DNA from: Planctomycetota bacterium
GTDB lineage: Bacteria > Planctomycetota > PUPC01 > JACPCR01
Length of the DNA: 9,434 nucleotides
Direction: 5' to 3'
Assembly (NCBI GenBank): GCA_030740295.1
Contig: JASLXP010000499.1
Location: 1 to 9,434 of the forward strand
Positions 1 to 7,560 of the stretch are shown here, one piece after another. The position numbers were made by a program, and so were the translations under genes. The notes beneath the pieces are model-generated. The model searched no databases and was not told the DNA's origin. It was given only the letters and a program-made list of their open reading frames with translations. Within the stretch, counting starts at the first letter, position 1. Every line of letters starts with the position of its first letter.

Positions 1-2932
1 CTTTCTTTAACGCACATGAATATGCCTGGCTGACCTTTCCCGCTCCTCGAACGCGTATTCGTATGGGCTCTTCGATTTTGAACTTCCAGTTGATCAGCAC
101 GACCGCCCGCTTTCCTGACTTCCTGTTTTTCAGGAGCGCCCCCTCGACCAGCGGCTCATCGGCATCAACGACCGGTCGGGCACCTGCGGATAAAATCGGT
201 ATCGAAACGCAGGCGCGCTTGGTCCCATCGAAGGGTTTCCGCTGCATGGTCTCGTTCGCGTATTCCAACCCTGCGTAAAACGTCGCAAACCATGCTGTGC
301 CCTTGCCGAATCTGTTTTTGATCAGGGCGGGACGGCCGTCTTCGTATTTTAGAACGATCTCTGCTCCCTCGGCTGCGTCCACCACTTCCCTTCCGACGGC
401 CGGAACGAACTCGCACTTCAATCTGTGTGAAGGCTGAATCTCTGCGCCCTCGGGGGGATGGCCTTTCGGTCGAATTGCTCGAAGACTGGTGGCGCCATAC
501 CGGGGGACGGATGCCCACGTCTGCGTCTCGATGCGTTTCACGATGCCAAGCACGGGATGCAAGTTTTCGAGCGCGGAATCGGATTCGTCCGCCTTCATAC
601 CGCGACCCATGGTGAAAAGAGTGCCCCCTTCATGGACCCACTCTTTCAATTTCACAGCGACGTCCCGCCGGATGTGGTCGCCGCAGATCACGATGACTTT
701 GTAGCGTGAAAGATCCTGCTCAAGCAGGAGCACTTCATCCAGAGGTGCGACTGGGATGTGCGAGTGCATCAGCGCGGTGTAGACCCATTTCCCGTTCTCC
801 CAGGAAGCCGAGCCGGAGAAAAACTCCGCCGTCCGGGGCCGCACGATGGCGACCTCGGCCTCTTGGGCCCAGTCCGAATCGTAAGTCACCTCTTCCGCGC
901 GGGCGATGACGCGCGAGACCCAGCCAATCTTTTCAAGGGTGGAAAACCTGCCTCCGAAGGTATCCCCCTTGGACCAATCGGGACCGTAGGTGTACCAGTA
1001 AAGCAGACGAGCACCGCGTGCGATGGCCGTCAGGGCACGTTGAACGGGCGCGCCGCGATGGGGCTTGACGTAGATGCCGAACCGTTTGCCGCGGAAGCGT
1101 GAAAGGCTGCGGCCAACGTCGCAGAGATAGCTGTCCCACTGCCAGACCCGACGGTCACGGTTTGATGTTTCGTAAACGAAGCCGTTGTCCGCGTAATGAT
1201 AGAAATCAAAAAAACCGAGGCTGTGCCCACCCATGAGGAATGTGTTCCCCCGGAGCGCGTACGAATAAATCCAGGGCTGGCGCGCCGTGATGGAATCCTC
1301 GCTGCTCTCGATGGCCTTCTGCTTTCTGGCGTTTTCTTCAGCGATGCGCTCCTTTAGCTGCTGGAACAGGCCAGCCGCGGTTTCAGCGTTAAAGCGCCGG
1401 GAATAATAGGAGAGGAGTTTCCAGCCCTCATCGGACAGACGATGCTTGCGTTCCTCTTTCGGCAACTGCATGACAGAGCTGCTCCAAATCAGATGTTTGA
1501 GGCGCGCCTCCGCATCCATGAGCTCTGTGGCATAGTCCCGTTTGGGCTTGCCTTCAATTTCTGCATCGAGGTCGTCTGCGTCTTCGTCGATCTCTGCATT
1601 CAGATTGTTGACGTTTGCATCGAGGGCCCCCTCGGTCTCGGCCTTCAGGGCCTTACGGGCTGCGGCGACATCTGCTTCGTATTTGCGCTTGGTTTCCCAG
1701 AAGCTGATGGCCCAGTAGCCGTAGGTGGCGCGGATGTCCTTCCAGTCCGGTGTACCGAAATCCTCGAGGGTCCGGCCCTCTGTCTTCACAAAGTTCTGGA
1801 ATCCTTTGCGGCAATAAGGGCAGCAACCCATGTGCGATTTCTTTTCCGGCGCGCCACCAAAGACTGTTCCAATTTCATCGTCCGTCAAGGCCCAGACCTC
1901 GTGAACGGGCAAGGTGCGCGCGTTTGCCAGCAGGGCATCCACCGCCGTTTTCACACGGCCTGGGATTCCTTCAACGTTCACCGGATGGAAGGGGCAACCG
2001 TCACCCGGCCGGCGCAGCGGCGGTTTGCCGTCCGCGTATTTTACCTTGTTGATCGGGTAGCCGGTGGTGCTGGTGATGCGCGCCCTGTTGAGCTCTTTAC
2101 CGATACCCTCGCCATCGCGGATCAGGTCCAGCACAAAAGAGGCGCATCCGCGGGTGCCGTTGATTCCGAGCATTCTCAAGACCTGGAACTCCGCGAGCAT
2201 GGTTGCCTTGTCCGCGGTCCGGCAGCCGTAGCCGGAGCCGGCCTTATAGCCCGAGCAGTCGGTTACGATGCCGTAGAGTTCTGGTACTGACTCATCTGCC
2301 CACGGCATGCTTTCGATGTGCGCGATCTTCTTATTCACGTAATCGTGCAGACTGCCGAAATCGCTGATGAATTCCGGGGTCACTTTGCCGGCCTGCAGAC
2401 GGAAATAGGGCAGGACAACCCCGAAGGTTGGGCCGTCTGAGCCAGCAATGGTGAATCGCTTGAGTGATTTCTTACCACGAAGAAGCTCCACCTCCAGTTC
2501 GGCATCGGTAATCGCCGTCGCAGTCTTGTGGCCTTTGAGAGTGACCGTGAGGAAGAGGCGTCCTCTATTTCTTTTAAACTCGGCGAGCGGATGCGGCGTC
2601 GACCATGTTCCCGGATTCAGGTAATCGTACATCCAGGTATCGTCCTGGACGGTGATCCGATCCTTCGGCTTCTCGTCAATTTCGAGAGCGCCAGTGTCGA
2701 GGTCATCGGCTTTGACCTCGGTCGCGTCGGGGATGACTGGTTTATCAGGGAGGTATTGGGTGAGCTCGCCGCGGACGGGCCGGCCTCCCAGACCTTCACC
2801 TCCCCATCGCCAGAGGATCCGGGCCGGCTGAGCCGGCTTCAGCTTAGTGACCCGCATGCGGACCTGGAGCTGAGCCTGATCCTCGGCGTAAATGAACGTA
2901 CAGCTAAGCAGGATGGCGCTGAGACGTATCAA
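1..2932 (-). CDS. Secreted GH42-like glycoside hydrolase with beta-galactosidase trimerisation-type domain (3' end off window)
   Basis: One reading frame stays open for 977 codons from a TTG at 2932 to the left edge, so the C-terminus is missing. No ATG lies near; the TTG is chosen because it starts a clear signal peptide (MIRLSAILLSCTFIYA, then ED). After a beta-rich region (about 20-220), a barrel-like region holds HEVWALTDDEIG (about 344-355; Glu353 could be catalytic) and a Cys motif, GCCPYCRKGF (Cys370, 371, 374), of the kind seen in GH42-like enzymes of PVC bacteria. Residues about 425-480 form an acidic, Asn/Asp/Ala-rich, probably helical insert. RALTAIARGARLLYWYTYGP (about 640-660) resembles the end of a GH42 barrel. 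Residues about 740-780 (YKVIVICGDHIRR, then EWVHEGGTLFTMGRG) resemble the glutamine-amidotransferase-like trimerisation domain. An extracytoplasmic glycan-cleaving role is inferred from the family; the substrate is unknown. The thioredoxin-like gene is 18 nt upstream, probably in the same operon. The coding call is very secure, the family call moderate. Confidence 0.8.
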   Translation of the reverse strand, partial: MIRLSAILLSCTFIYAEDQAQLQVRMRVTKLKPAQPARILWRWGGEGLGGRPVRGELTQYLPDKPVIPDATEVKADDLDTGALEIDEKPKDRITVQDDTWMYDYLNPGTWSTPHPLAEFKRNRGRLFLTVTLKGHKTATAITDAELEVELLRGKKSLKRFTIAGSDGPTFGVVLPYFRLQAGKVTPEFISDFGSLHDYVNKKIAHIESMPWADESVPELYGIVTDCSGYKAGSGYGCRTADKATMLAEFQVLRMLGINGTRGCASFVLDLIRDGEGIGKELNRARITSTTGYPINKVKYADGKPPLRRPGDGCPFHPVNVEGIPGRVKTAVDALLANARTLPVHEVWALTDDEIGTVFGGAPEKKSHMGCCPYCRKGFQNFVKTEGRTLEDFGTPDWKDIRATYGYWAISFWETKRKYEADVAAARKALKAETEGALDANVNNLNAEIDEDADDLDAEIEGKPKRDYATELMDAEARLKHLIWSSSVMQLPKEERKHRLSDEGWKLLSYYSRRFNAETAAGLFQQLKERIAEENARKQKAIESSEDSITARQPWIYSYALRGNTFLMGGHSLGFFDFYHYADNGFVYETSNRDRRVWQWDSYLCDVGRSLSRFRGKRFGIYVKPHRGAPVQRALTAIARGARLLYWYTYGPDWSKGDTFGGRFSTLEKIGWVSRVIARAEEVTYDSDWAQEAEVAIVRPRTAEFFSGSASWENGKWVYTALMHSHIPVAPLDEVLLLEQDLSRYKVIVICGDHIRRDVAVKLKEWVHEGGTLFTMGRGMKADESDSALENLHPVLGIVKRIETQTWASVPRYGATSLRAIRPKGHPPEGAEIQPSHRLKCEFVPAVGREVVDAAEGAEIVLKYEDGRPALIKNRFGKGTAWFATFYAGLEYANETMQRKPFDGTKRACVSIPILSAGARPVVDADEPLVEGALLKNRKSGKRAVVLINWKFKIEEPIRIRVRGAGKVSQAYSCALKK

Positions 2933-2950
2933 TGTTTCAGAGCTCGTGGT

Positions 2951-3529
2951 TCACACCAGATCGCATGCATCGGCGGGCATCCAGTGCGCGTCCTGGCCTT
3001 CCCATTTGACGTTGCAGCCGATTGGGTTCGTGAGTGGCGTACCGATGGGTTGGCCGGCGAGGTGCTCGGTGAGCGTGCGATCCAGATCGTTGACGGTCAT
3101 CTCTGACGAATCCCTCGGGGTGTCGATGCCGCGGCCGGTGTAGACCAGTCTGCGTTCTCTGTCGAAGACGTAGAAGTGGGGCGTGCGGAGCGCTCCGTAA
3201 GCCTTGGCAACCTCTTGCGATTCGTCGTGGAGATAATCCCAGGGAAAGTTGTGTTCTTTCATGCGCTCGACCATGCCATTGAAATCATCCTCCGCATGGA
3301 CGGCTTTGCTGTTGGAATTGATGCCGACAAATTTCACGCCCTGCTCCGCGAATTTGTTTGCCGTCGCGCTCGTGGCATCATCCGAGCCGAGGACGAAGGG
3401 GCAGTGATTGCAGGTGAAGAAGACGACCAGTGTGTCTTCAGTGTAAGCCGACAGCGCATGATTCTGGCCGCCCGTACCGGGGAGATCGAAGTCGGGCGCC
3501 TGTTCGCCGATCTGTAAAGTAAAAGCCAT
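2951..3529 (-). CDS. Thioredoxin-fold PRX-like (AhpC/TSA-type redoxin) protein
   Basis: A 192-residue protein with a complete thioredoxin fold. The N-terminus reads [14 protein letters not shown], typical of the AhpC/TSA-redoxin group. The active site is FFTCNHCPF (Cys40, His42, Cys43), the C-N-H-C motif of the PRX-like1 subgroup of the thioredoxin superfamily. The cis-proline loop is RTPHFYVFD (Pro117), and the C-terminal signature [10 protein letters not shown] holds another cysteine (Cys172). A further Cys189 lies near the end. There is no signal peptide, so a cytoplasmic thiol-disulfide or peroxide-related role is inferred; the partner and substrate are not known for this subgroup. The ATG is well supported by GGAG five bases upstream. 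It is followed after 18 nt by the secreted glycosidase gene and is probably the first gene of that unit. Length fits the family. Confidence 0.9.
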   Translation of the reverse strand: MAFTLQIGEQAPDFDLPGTGGQNHALSAYTEDTLVVFFTCNHCPFVLGSDDATSATANKFAEQGVKFVGINSNSKAVHAEDDFNGMVERMKEHNFPWDYLHDESQEVAKAYGALRTPHFYVFDRERRLVYTGRGIDTPRDSSEMTVNDLDRTLTEHLAGQPIGTPLTNPIGCNVKWEGQDAHWMPADACDLV

Positions 3530-3534
3530 GGTGT

Positions 3535-3538
3535 CTCC
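3535..3538 (-). promoter_or_regulatory. Ribosome-binding site of the thioredoxin-like gene
   Basis: GGAG on the minus strand, five bases before the ATG at 3529 (GGAGACACCATG). It fixes the start codon. I could not identify convincing -35 and -10 boxes in the AT-richer stretch at about 3541-3580; TATTAA occurs there without a matching -35. Confidence 0.7.
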
Positions 3539-3578
3539 AAGTTTCTGCTGGATTAATAGAAAGCTGCAAGCTTCCAGA

Positions 3579-3832
3579 TTAGTTCGTAATAAGTCGACTT
3601 CAGCCGATTTCCGGCCTGAAAGGCCAGAAATATATCAGCCCAGGGCAACGCCCTGGGAACAGATGGAAAAGACAATTTTAGCCCTGAAAGGGCGACACAA
3701 GATGATGCTTCTCAGCGATTTGTGCCGCCCTTTCAGGGCTCAAGGCTGACCGTTCTTAATGCCCAGGGCGTTGCCCTGGGCTGATATGTTTGTGCCCCTT
3801 TTGGGCGTGATTGACTTCTTACTAACGAACCT
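3579..3832. repeat. Nested palindromic intergenic repeat (MITE/REP-like)
   Basis: A 376-bp gene-free gap holds an almost symmetrical element. Left arm: hairpin GGCCT-GAA-AGGCC (3613-3625), hairpin CCCAGGGC-AAC-GCCCTGGG (3639-3657), hairpin GCCCT-GAA-AGGGC (3681-3693). Right arm, in mirror order: GCCCT-TTC-AGGGC (3727-3739), GCCCAGGGC-GTT-GCCCTGGGC (3761-3781), GCCC-CTTTT-GGGC (3794-3806). Positions 3632-3657 are a perfect 26-bp reverse complement of 3762-3787, and the 3681-3700 arm pairs with 3720-3739 almost perfectly. The outermost parts (GTTCGTAATAAGTC at 3582-3595; GACTTCTTACTAACGAAC at 3813-3830) are an imperfect inverted repeat. CTTCC lies on both sides (3571-3575 and 3831-3835) and could be a target duplication. 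Short open frames across it come from the repeat and are not genes. Such hairpin repeats are common in PVC genomes as dispersed elements, from general knowledge; copy number is not visible here. Confidence 0.85.
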
Positions 3833-3905
3833 TCCGGCCTACTGTAGCCGCCCTTAATGGCTGTTCAATTTAGGTTGAGGACCAGTGGTCCTGGTCTGAC
3901 TCCAA

Positions 3906-5501
3906 TCATTTCAAGGCCTGGATACGTTCGGACAGATCGCCCCTGGCAACTGGTTGCGGCTCCATCAACTGCGCGTCTCGCAAAGCGCCGGTGACTGCGC
4001 GGCGTTGCAGGATCGTGATCGGCTCGCCGAGCTCGCTGTCGATGAGCTCGGACAGAAGGCGCTCGCACAGTTTCTGTTTGATTTCGGCATGATGTGGATC
4101 GTCCCAGAGGTTGTGGATGTCATCGGGATCGTTCTCCACGTCGTAGAGCTCGCCGTATGGGGCGGAGCCGTAATGGAGGAGTTTCCATTTCTCGGTCACC
4201 AGCATTTTTACTCGAAAGGTCGTCCTCTCCTTCAGGTCCGGGCCGGATGGCAGGACGGTGATTCGTTCTACGATGACCGCGTCACGATGTCCGTCTGATT
4301 CGCCTCGGAGGGTTGGGGCAAAAGATCTGCCCTCCATGCCGGACAGCGGCGGTGCCTCGGCGAGATCGAGAAAGGTCGGAGTCAGGTCGAGGTGCGTCAT
4401 GACGCCGCGGTGAACACTGCTCGGCTGCACAGAAGGATGCTGCCACATCATGGGCACGCGATTCACACATTCGTAGGACATCATCGGCTTTGCAGCGATG
4501 CCGTGGTCGCCGAGCCCTTCACCATGATCCGAGGTGAAGACGACATGCGTGTTGCCGGCGAGGCCCTGCCGATCCAGCTCGTCAATGATCCGGGAAATGG
4601 AATCGTCAATGAAAGTCGTCAGCCCGTAGTAATGCGAAACGATTTCCCTGCGATGCTCCCCCGACCAGCCTTCGTCTGTCATGTATCCGCCATAGGGCCG
4701 GCCCTCCCGTGCCCACTGATAGTTCGGTGGTTTGTTGCTCGCATCCTCCGGCGGCACGGGCGCGGGAAAGTCTGCATCGTCATACATGTCGCAATAGGGC
4801 CTCGGCGGAGCGAAAGGCTGATGCGGATCGGTGAAAGACGCCCAGAGGAAAAATGGTTCGTCGCTGTTACGCCTCTTCAGCCAATCGATCGAACGGTCTG
4901 CGGTCCAGTGCGTGTAGTGCCATTCGGCGGGTATGGCGTTTTTCCAACTGCTGAATGCGCCCGATCGCTCAGCCAGCGAGTTGCACCGTTTCCACAGCTC
5001 GAGGCCCTCCGGGTGGTTTCGTTCGAGCCAGATTCGCCAATGGCCCGCGGGGTAGGCGTGGCCCGTGTGGACCTCGATGTGTTGGAAACCGTAATAAGGG
5101 CCATACCACAGACCATCGTCCGGATTCACCATCGCACCCTCTGGTGGACGGTCAGGAAGAACGTCTTCTATATCGGCCGTCTTGAAATGAGCCTTGCCAA
5201 TCAGTGCGGTCCGATACCCGACCTCCTGGAGCGAATCGCCCAGGACCGGGATGGCTTCACTGAGATTGACTTCATGGTTGAAGACCTGGTGACCGCGCTG
5301 ACTTCTGCCCGTAATCATGCTGGCGCGGGAGGGCATGCATATCGCATTGGTCGGATACATCCGGTCGAATCGCATTCCTCCATTGGCAATGGCGTCCATG
5401 GCAGGAGTGCGAATCACCGGATTGTGAATGCCGAGCGCGTCCCACCGTTGCTGGTCGGTGGTGATGAAGAGGAAGTTCGTCCGATCTGGATCTGAGCTCA
5501 T
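3906..5501 (-). CDS. Cys-type sulfatase, no signal peptide (alkaline-phosphatase superfamily)
   Basis: A 531-residue type I sulfatase that would hydrolyse a sulfate ester. TNFLFITTDQQRWDALG at the N-terminus supplies the first metal ligands. CMPSRASMITGR (Cys55, Pro57, Ser58, Arg59) is the C-x-P-S-R signature whose cysteine is converted to formylglycine. GKAHFK (Lys103), FTDPHQPF (His227), TSDHGEGLGDHG (Asp325, His326) and Lys338 fit the other active-site positions. The C-terminal KWKLLHYGSAPYGELYDVENDP segment is standard. There is no signal peptide, so it probably acts in the cytoplasm on a small sulfated compound, unlike the exported sulfatases usual in PVC bacteria; choline-sulfatase-like or related hydrolases are alternatives. 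The ATG at 5501 overlaps the dioxygenase stop as ATGA and is preferred over an in-frame ATG at 5516, which lacks a ribosome-binding site. No formylglycine-generating enzyme lies in the window. Confidence 0.93.
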   Translation of the reverse strand: MSSDPDRTNFLFITTDQQRWDALGIHNPVIRTPAMDAIANGGMRFDRMYPTNAICMPSRASMITGRSQRGHQVFNHEVNLSEAIPVLGDSLQEVGYRTALIGKAHFKTADIEDVLPDRPPEGAMVNPDDGLWYGPYYGFQHIEVHTGHAYPAGHWRIWLERNHPEGLELWKRCNSLAERSGAFSSWKNAIPAEWHYTHWTADRSIDWLKRRNSDEPFFLWASFTDPHQPFAPPRPYCDMYDDADFPAPVPPEDASNKPPNYQWAREGRPYGGYMTDEGWSGEHRREIVSHYYGLTTFIDDSISRIIDELDRQGLAGNTHVVFTSDHGEGLGDHGIAAKPMMSYECVNRVPMMWQHPSVQPSSVHRGVMTHLDLTPTFLDLAEAPPLSGMEGRSFAPTLRGESDGHRDAVIVERITVLPSGPDLKERTTFRVKMLVTEKWKLLHYGSAPYGELYDVENDPDDIHNLWDDPHHAEIKQKLCERLLSELIDSELGEPITILQRRAVTGALRDAQLMEPQPVARGDLSERIQALK

Positions 5502-6385
5502 ACCGATTTCTCGCATTGCGGGGTCAGGACATCAGAAATCCGAGGTGTCGGTTCAAGCCCCATTAACATGCGGCGCCGGGGATCGGTCTGCTGGTTGACA
5601 TATTCCTGTGACAGCCGGAGCTCCATGTTCCTGGTCAGTTCCTGATGAGAGTGCTTGAAGACCTGCCAGATAATACGGCGCGGCTGGTCGGTGGCATTCG
5701 GGCTCCGAGTGTGCCAGAGGCGGGTGAAGTTGATCATGCACGCCCCTGCCGGCGCGACCACGCGAACCATCCCGGGGACATCGTGCGGACCTTCCTGCGA
5801 ATTCAGCCAGGCTGGCAAACCGTCAGCGAGGTGTGAGCCGGGCACCAGCGCAGTGCCGCCTCCATTCTCTTCAAGGTCGCTCAGGATGCAGGTCAGCCGG
5901 AGGTAGGGGCCGTCGCTGTGCCATGCCATTGGGGACGGAGTCCGGGGGGGAAGGAAATGTCCGATGGCACCACCCAGCAACGTGACGTCTCCTTCCAGCA
6001 CTTCCTCAATAATGGGGAAGACAGCCGGCAGATCCATCAGGCTCTCGAAGACAGGATCGAGCTCGTAGATTCGATTCAGATCGACGATGCCGCTCTCTTC
6101 GTTTCGGACGGCTGTGTGAGTGTTCTCCCAGTCCTCGACGAGTTGGTCGAAGCGGCTGCGAATCTTCCGAAGCAGGCTGGGCTCAATCGCGTCCTCGATA
6201 ATGGTGTAGCCCTGCCACCTGAGCTGCGACATGCGTGCATCTCTCAAGTGCTTTTCCGGTAGGCGCGTCATGGACAGCGATGGCGAAGGGCTCGGCATTG
6301 GGGTTTCTTCGTGTGGGATGGGGCTGTCTGCGATCGAAGCAAGAAGATACTCCCTCACGTCCATACGTCGAAAGAACTCTGACAT
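5498..6385 (-). CDS. PhyH (phytanoyl-CoA dioxygenase)-family Fe(II)/2-oxoglutarate oxygenase
   Basis: The fold and motifs are those of the PhyH family, which hydroxylates or oxidises small molecules using Fe(II), O2 and 2-oxoglutarate. Counting from the ATG at 6385 (295 residues): LRWQGYTIIEDAI (about 55-67) is the usual family start; WHSDGPYLRL gives the iron ligands His156 and Asp158; TALVPGSH is the conserved strand; LWHTRSPN gives the distal His225; and Arg236, eleven residues later, fits the 2-oxoglutarate anchor. The frame extends to an ATG at 6439, but that would lie across a terminator hairpin, so it is rejected. The first 50 residues are Pro/Ser-rich and unlike the family, so ATGs at 6271 or 6232 are credible. 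No clear ribosome-binding site decides it. The stop overlaps the sulfatase ATG by 4 nt, so the two are probably translationally coupled and act on related compounds. The substrate is unknown. Confidence 0.9.
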   Translation of the reverse strand: MSEFFRRMDVREYLLASIADSPIPHEETPMPSPSPSLSMTRLPEKHLRDARMSQLRWQGYTIIEDAIEPSLLRKIRSRFDQLVEDWENTHTAVRNEESGIVDLNRIYELDPVFESLMDLPAVFPIIEEVLEGDVTLLGGAIGHFLPPRTPSPMAWHSDGPYLRLTCILSDLEENGGGTALVPGSHLADGLPAWLNSQEGPHDVPGMVRVVAPAGACMINFTRLWHTRSPNATDQPRRIIWQVFKHSHQELTRNMELRLSQEYVNQQTDPRRRMLMGLEPTPRISDVLTPQCEKSV

Positions 6386-6389
6386 GACG

Positions 6390-6423
6390 AAAAACGGGAG
6401 GAAGGCCGAAACCTTCCTCCCGT
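6390..6423 (-). terminator. Rho-independent terminator of the slipin gene
   Basis: On the minus strand, a perfect 12-bp stem (ACGGGAGGAAGG at plus-strand 6394-6405 pairing with CCTTCCTCCCGT at 6412-6423) with a 6-nt loop is followed at once by a run of five Ts (6394-6390). It lies 27 nt after the slipin stop at 6451. It overlaps the longest possible reading frame of the dioxygenase and so argues that gene starts further downstream. Confidence 0.88.
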
Positions 6424-6450
6424 GTTCTTTATCCGGCACTTGCCGACTGC

Positions 6451-7557
6451 CTAAAGCAGCTTGACCACTCTGTCTGTGAGGCCCTGTTCGCCGAGGACGA
6501 CGTTCAGGTTGGAATGCTCCGCGACCTTCTCGAGTACCTCGAGCTCGCGGAGACGCATGAGCGTCGGGCTGGACTCGAGGATCCTGGCGGTGTTGGCCTG
6601 CGATCTCATGGCAGCGGTCTCCTCGCGGCGAGTGACCAGGGCCGCTTCGGAGGCCTTCCTGGCTTCGGTAACGCGGTTGAGAAGATCCTTCATCTCACCC
6701 GGCAGGATGACGTCCTTGATGCCAAGGCTCACGACTTCGACGCCGTACGCGCTGGCGCGAGCCTTCAGGGCTTCCTCAAGCTCGGCAGCGACCGCGTCCT
6801 TTTCGGTCAGGAGAACATCGAGCTCCCGGGTACCGACGACCGCGCGCAGTGCGAGCTGCGAATCGCGGTACAGAGCCTGAGTGAATTCCTCGACTTCGGT
6901 CACACGACGCAGAGCATCGACGACTCTGTAAGTAACGACTGCGTTGAGGCGGAGCGTGACTTTGTCGGAGGTCATGAGCTCCTGGCCTGGAACGTCGAGC
7001 GCGTTTTCACGCATGTCGATATGGTGCAGGCGCACTTTGGCGACATCCTTCCAGAATGCGTAGGTGCCTGGGCCAAGGGTAGACTCATGCTTACCTTCGA
7101 GGAAAAACAGACCGACGTGGTTCGGTTCCACAACGAAGGTGTTCAGCGAAACGTCTGAATCGTGCGCGTTCAAGATGACCTTGAGCTTGTCGTGTTCGAA
7201 ACGGACGCCACTCGCATCAACGAGTTCGACCTTGGCGTCGTTGAAAACGTTCCAGATGGCGTGGAGGCCCTGGACGAGAACGGTTTCGAAACGGCCGCTG
7301 ACCCAGACGAGAGCACGCTCGTTGTCTTTGAGGTCGACAACGATGGCCTCGTTACCGAGCGCGCCTGACTTGACGAACAGATCAAGATCTTCGTGGAAGA
7401 GCCAGGTTTTACGAACGGAAACGACATCGACCCTGACCTTGCGAAGCGGATCAAAGAAGACGTGCTTGCCTGGAGCGAGAATGCGCTCGAATTCGCCTTC
7501 GCGGTAGAGGAAGCCGCGCTCGTAATTCCTGATTCTGAATTTTCTGAACATCAACAT
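6451..7557 (-). CDS. SPFH/slipin-family protein with triplicated N-terminal module, no transmembrane segment
   Basis: A 368-residue protein of the SPFH (stomatin/prohibitin/flotillin/HflK) superfamily, which forms membrane-associated oligomers. Residues about 144-300 match slipins: NHVGLFFLEGKHESTLGPGT, then ENALDVPGQELMTSDKVTLR, VVTYRV, VGTRELDVLL and GVEVVSLGIKDVILPGEM. A charged Ala/Glu/Arg-rich helix (about 290-330) probably forms a coiled coil. The entry motif of the fold occurs three times: 11-47 (RGFLYREGEFERILAPGKH), 78-113 (RALVWVSGRFETVLVQGLH) and 144-181. Unlike classical slipins it has no N-terminal membrane hairpin, so membrane association, if any, must be peripheral. The ATG at 7557 has AGGAGG five bases upstream; the frame runs 45 codons further up but that extension is rejected. 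The gene stands alone, closed by its own terminator at 6390-6423. No NfeD-like or protease partner is adjacent. Confidence 0.92.
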   Translation of the reverse strand: MLMFRKFRIRNYERGFLYREGEFERILAPGKHVFFDPLRKVRVDVVSVRKTWLFHEDLDLFVKSGALGNEAIVVDLKDNERALVWVSGRFETVLVQGLHAIWNVFNDAKVELVDASGVRFEHDKLKVILNAHDSDVSLNTFVVEPNHVGLFFLEGKHESTLGPGTYAFWKDVAKVRLHHIDMRENALDVPGQELMTSDKVTLRLNAVVTYRVVDALRRVTEVEEFTQALYRDSQLALRAVVGTRELDVLLTEKDAVAAELEEALKARASAYGVEVVSLGIKDVILPGEMKDLLNRVTEARKASEAALVTRREETAAMRSQANTARILESSPTLMRLRELEVLEKVAEHSNLNVVLGEQGLTDRVVKLL

Positions 7558-7560
7558 GGT

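Noticed and set aside
1442..2290. A 282-codon plus-strand open frame
   Set aside because: It lies antisense inside the 977-codon glycosidase frame, which has a signal peptide and family motifs; the plus-strand frame has none.
3528..3749. A 73-codon plus-strand frame across the intergenic repeat
   Set aside because: Its sequence is simply a translation of the palindromic repeat and the thioredoxin leader; no ribosome-binding site or domain.
3613..3806. CRISPR array
   Set aside because: The repeated units are inverted hairpins of varying sequence and spacing, not direct repeats separated by equal-length spacers.
3879..3891. Small hairpin GGACC-AGT-GGTCC after the sulfatase stop, as a terminator
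   Set aside because: The stem is only 5 bp and no T-run follows on the minus strand.
4392..5495. A 367-codon plus-strand open frame
   Set aside because: It is antisense to the sulfatase, whose catalytic motifs are all present on the minus strand.
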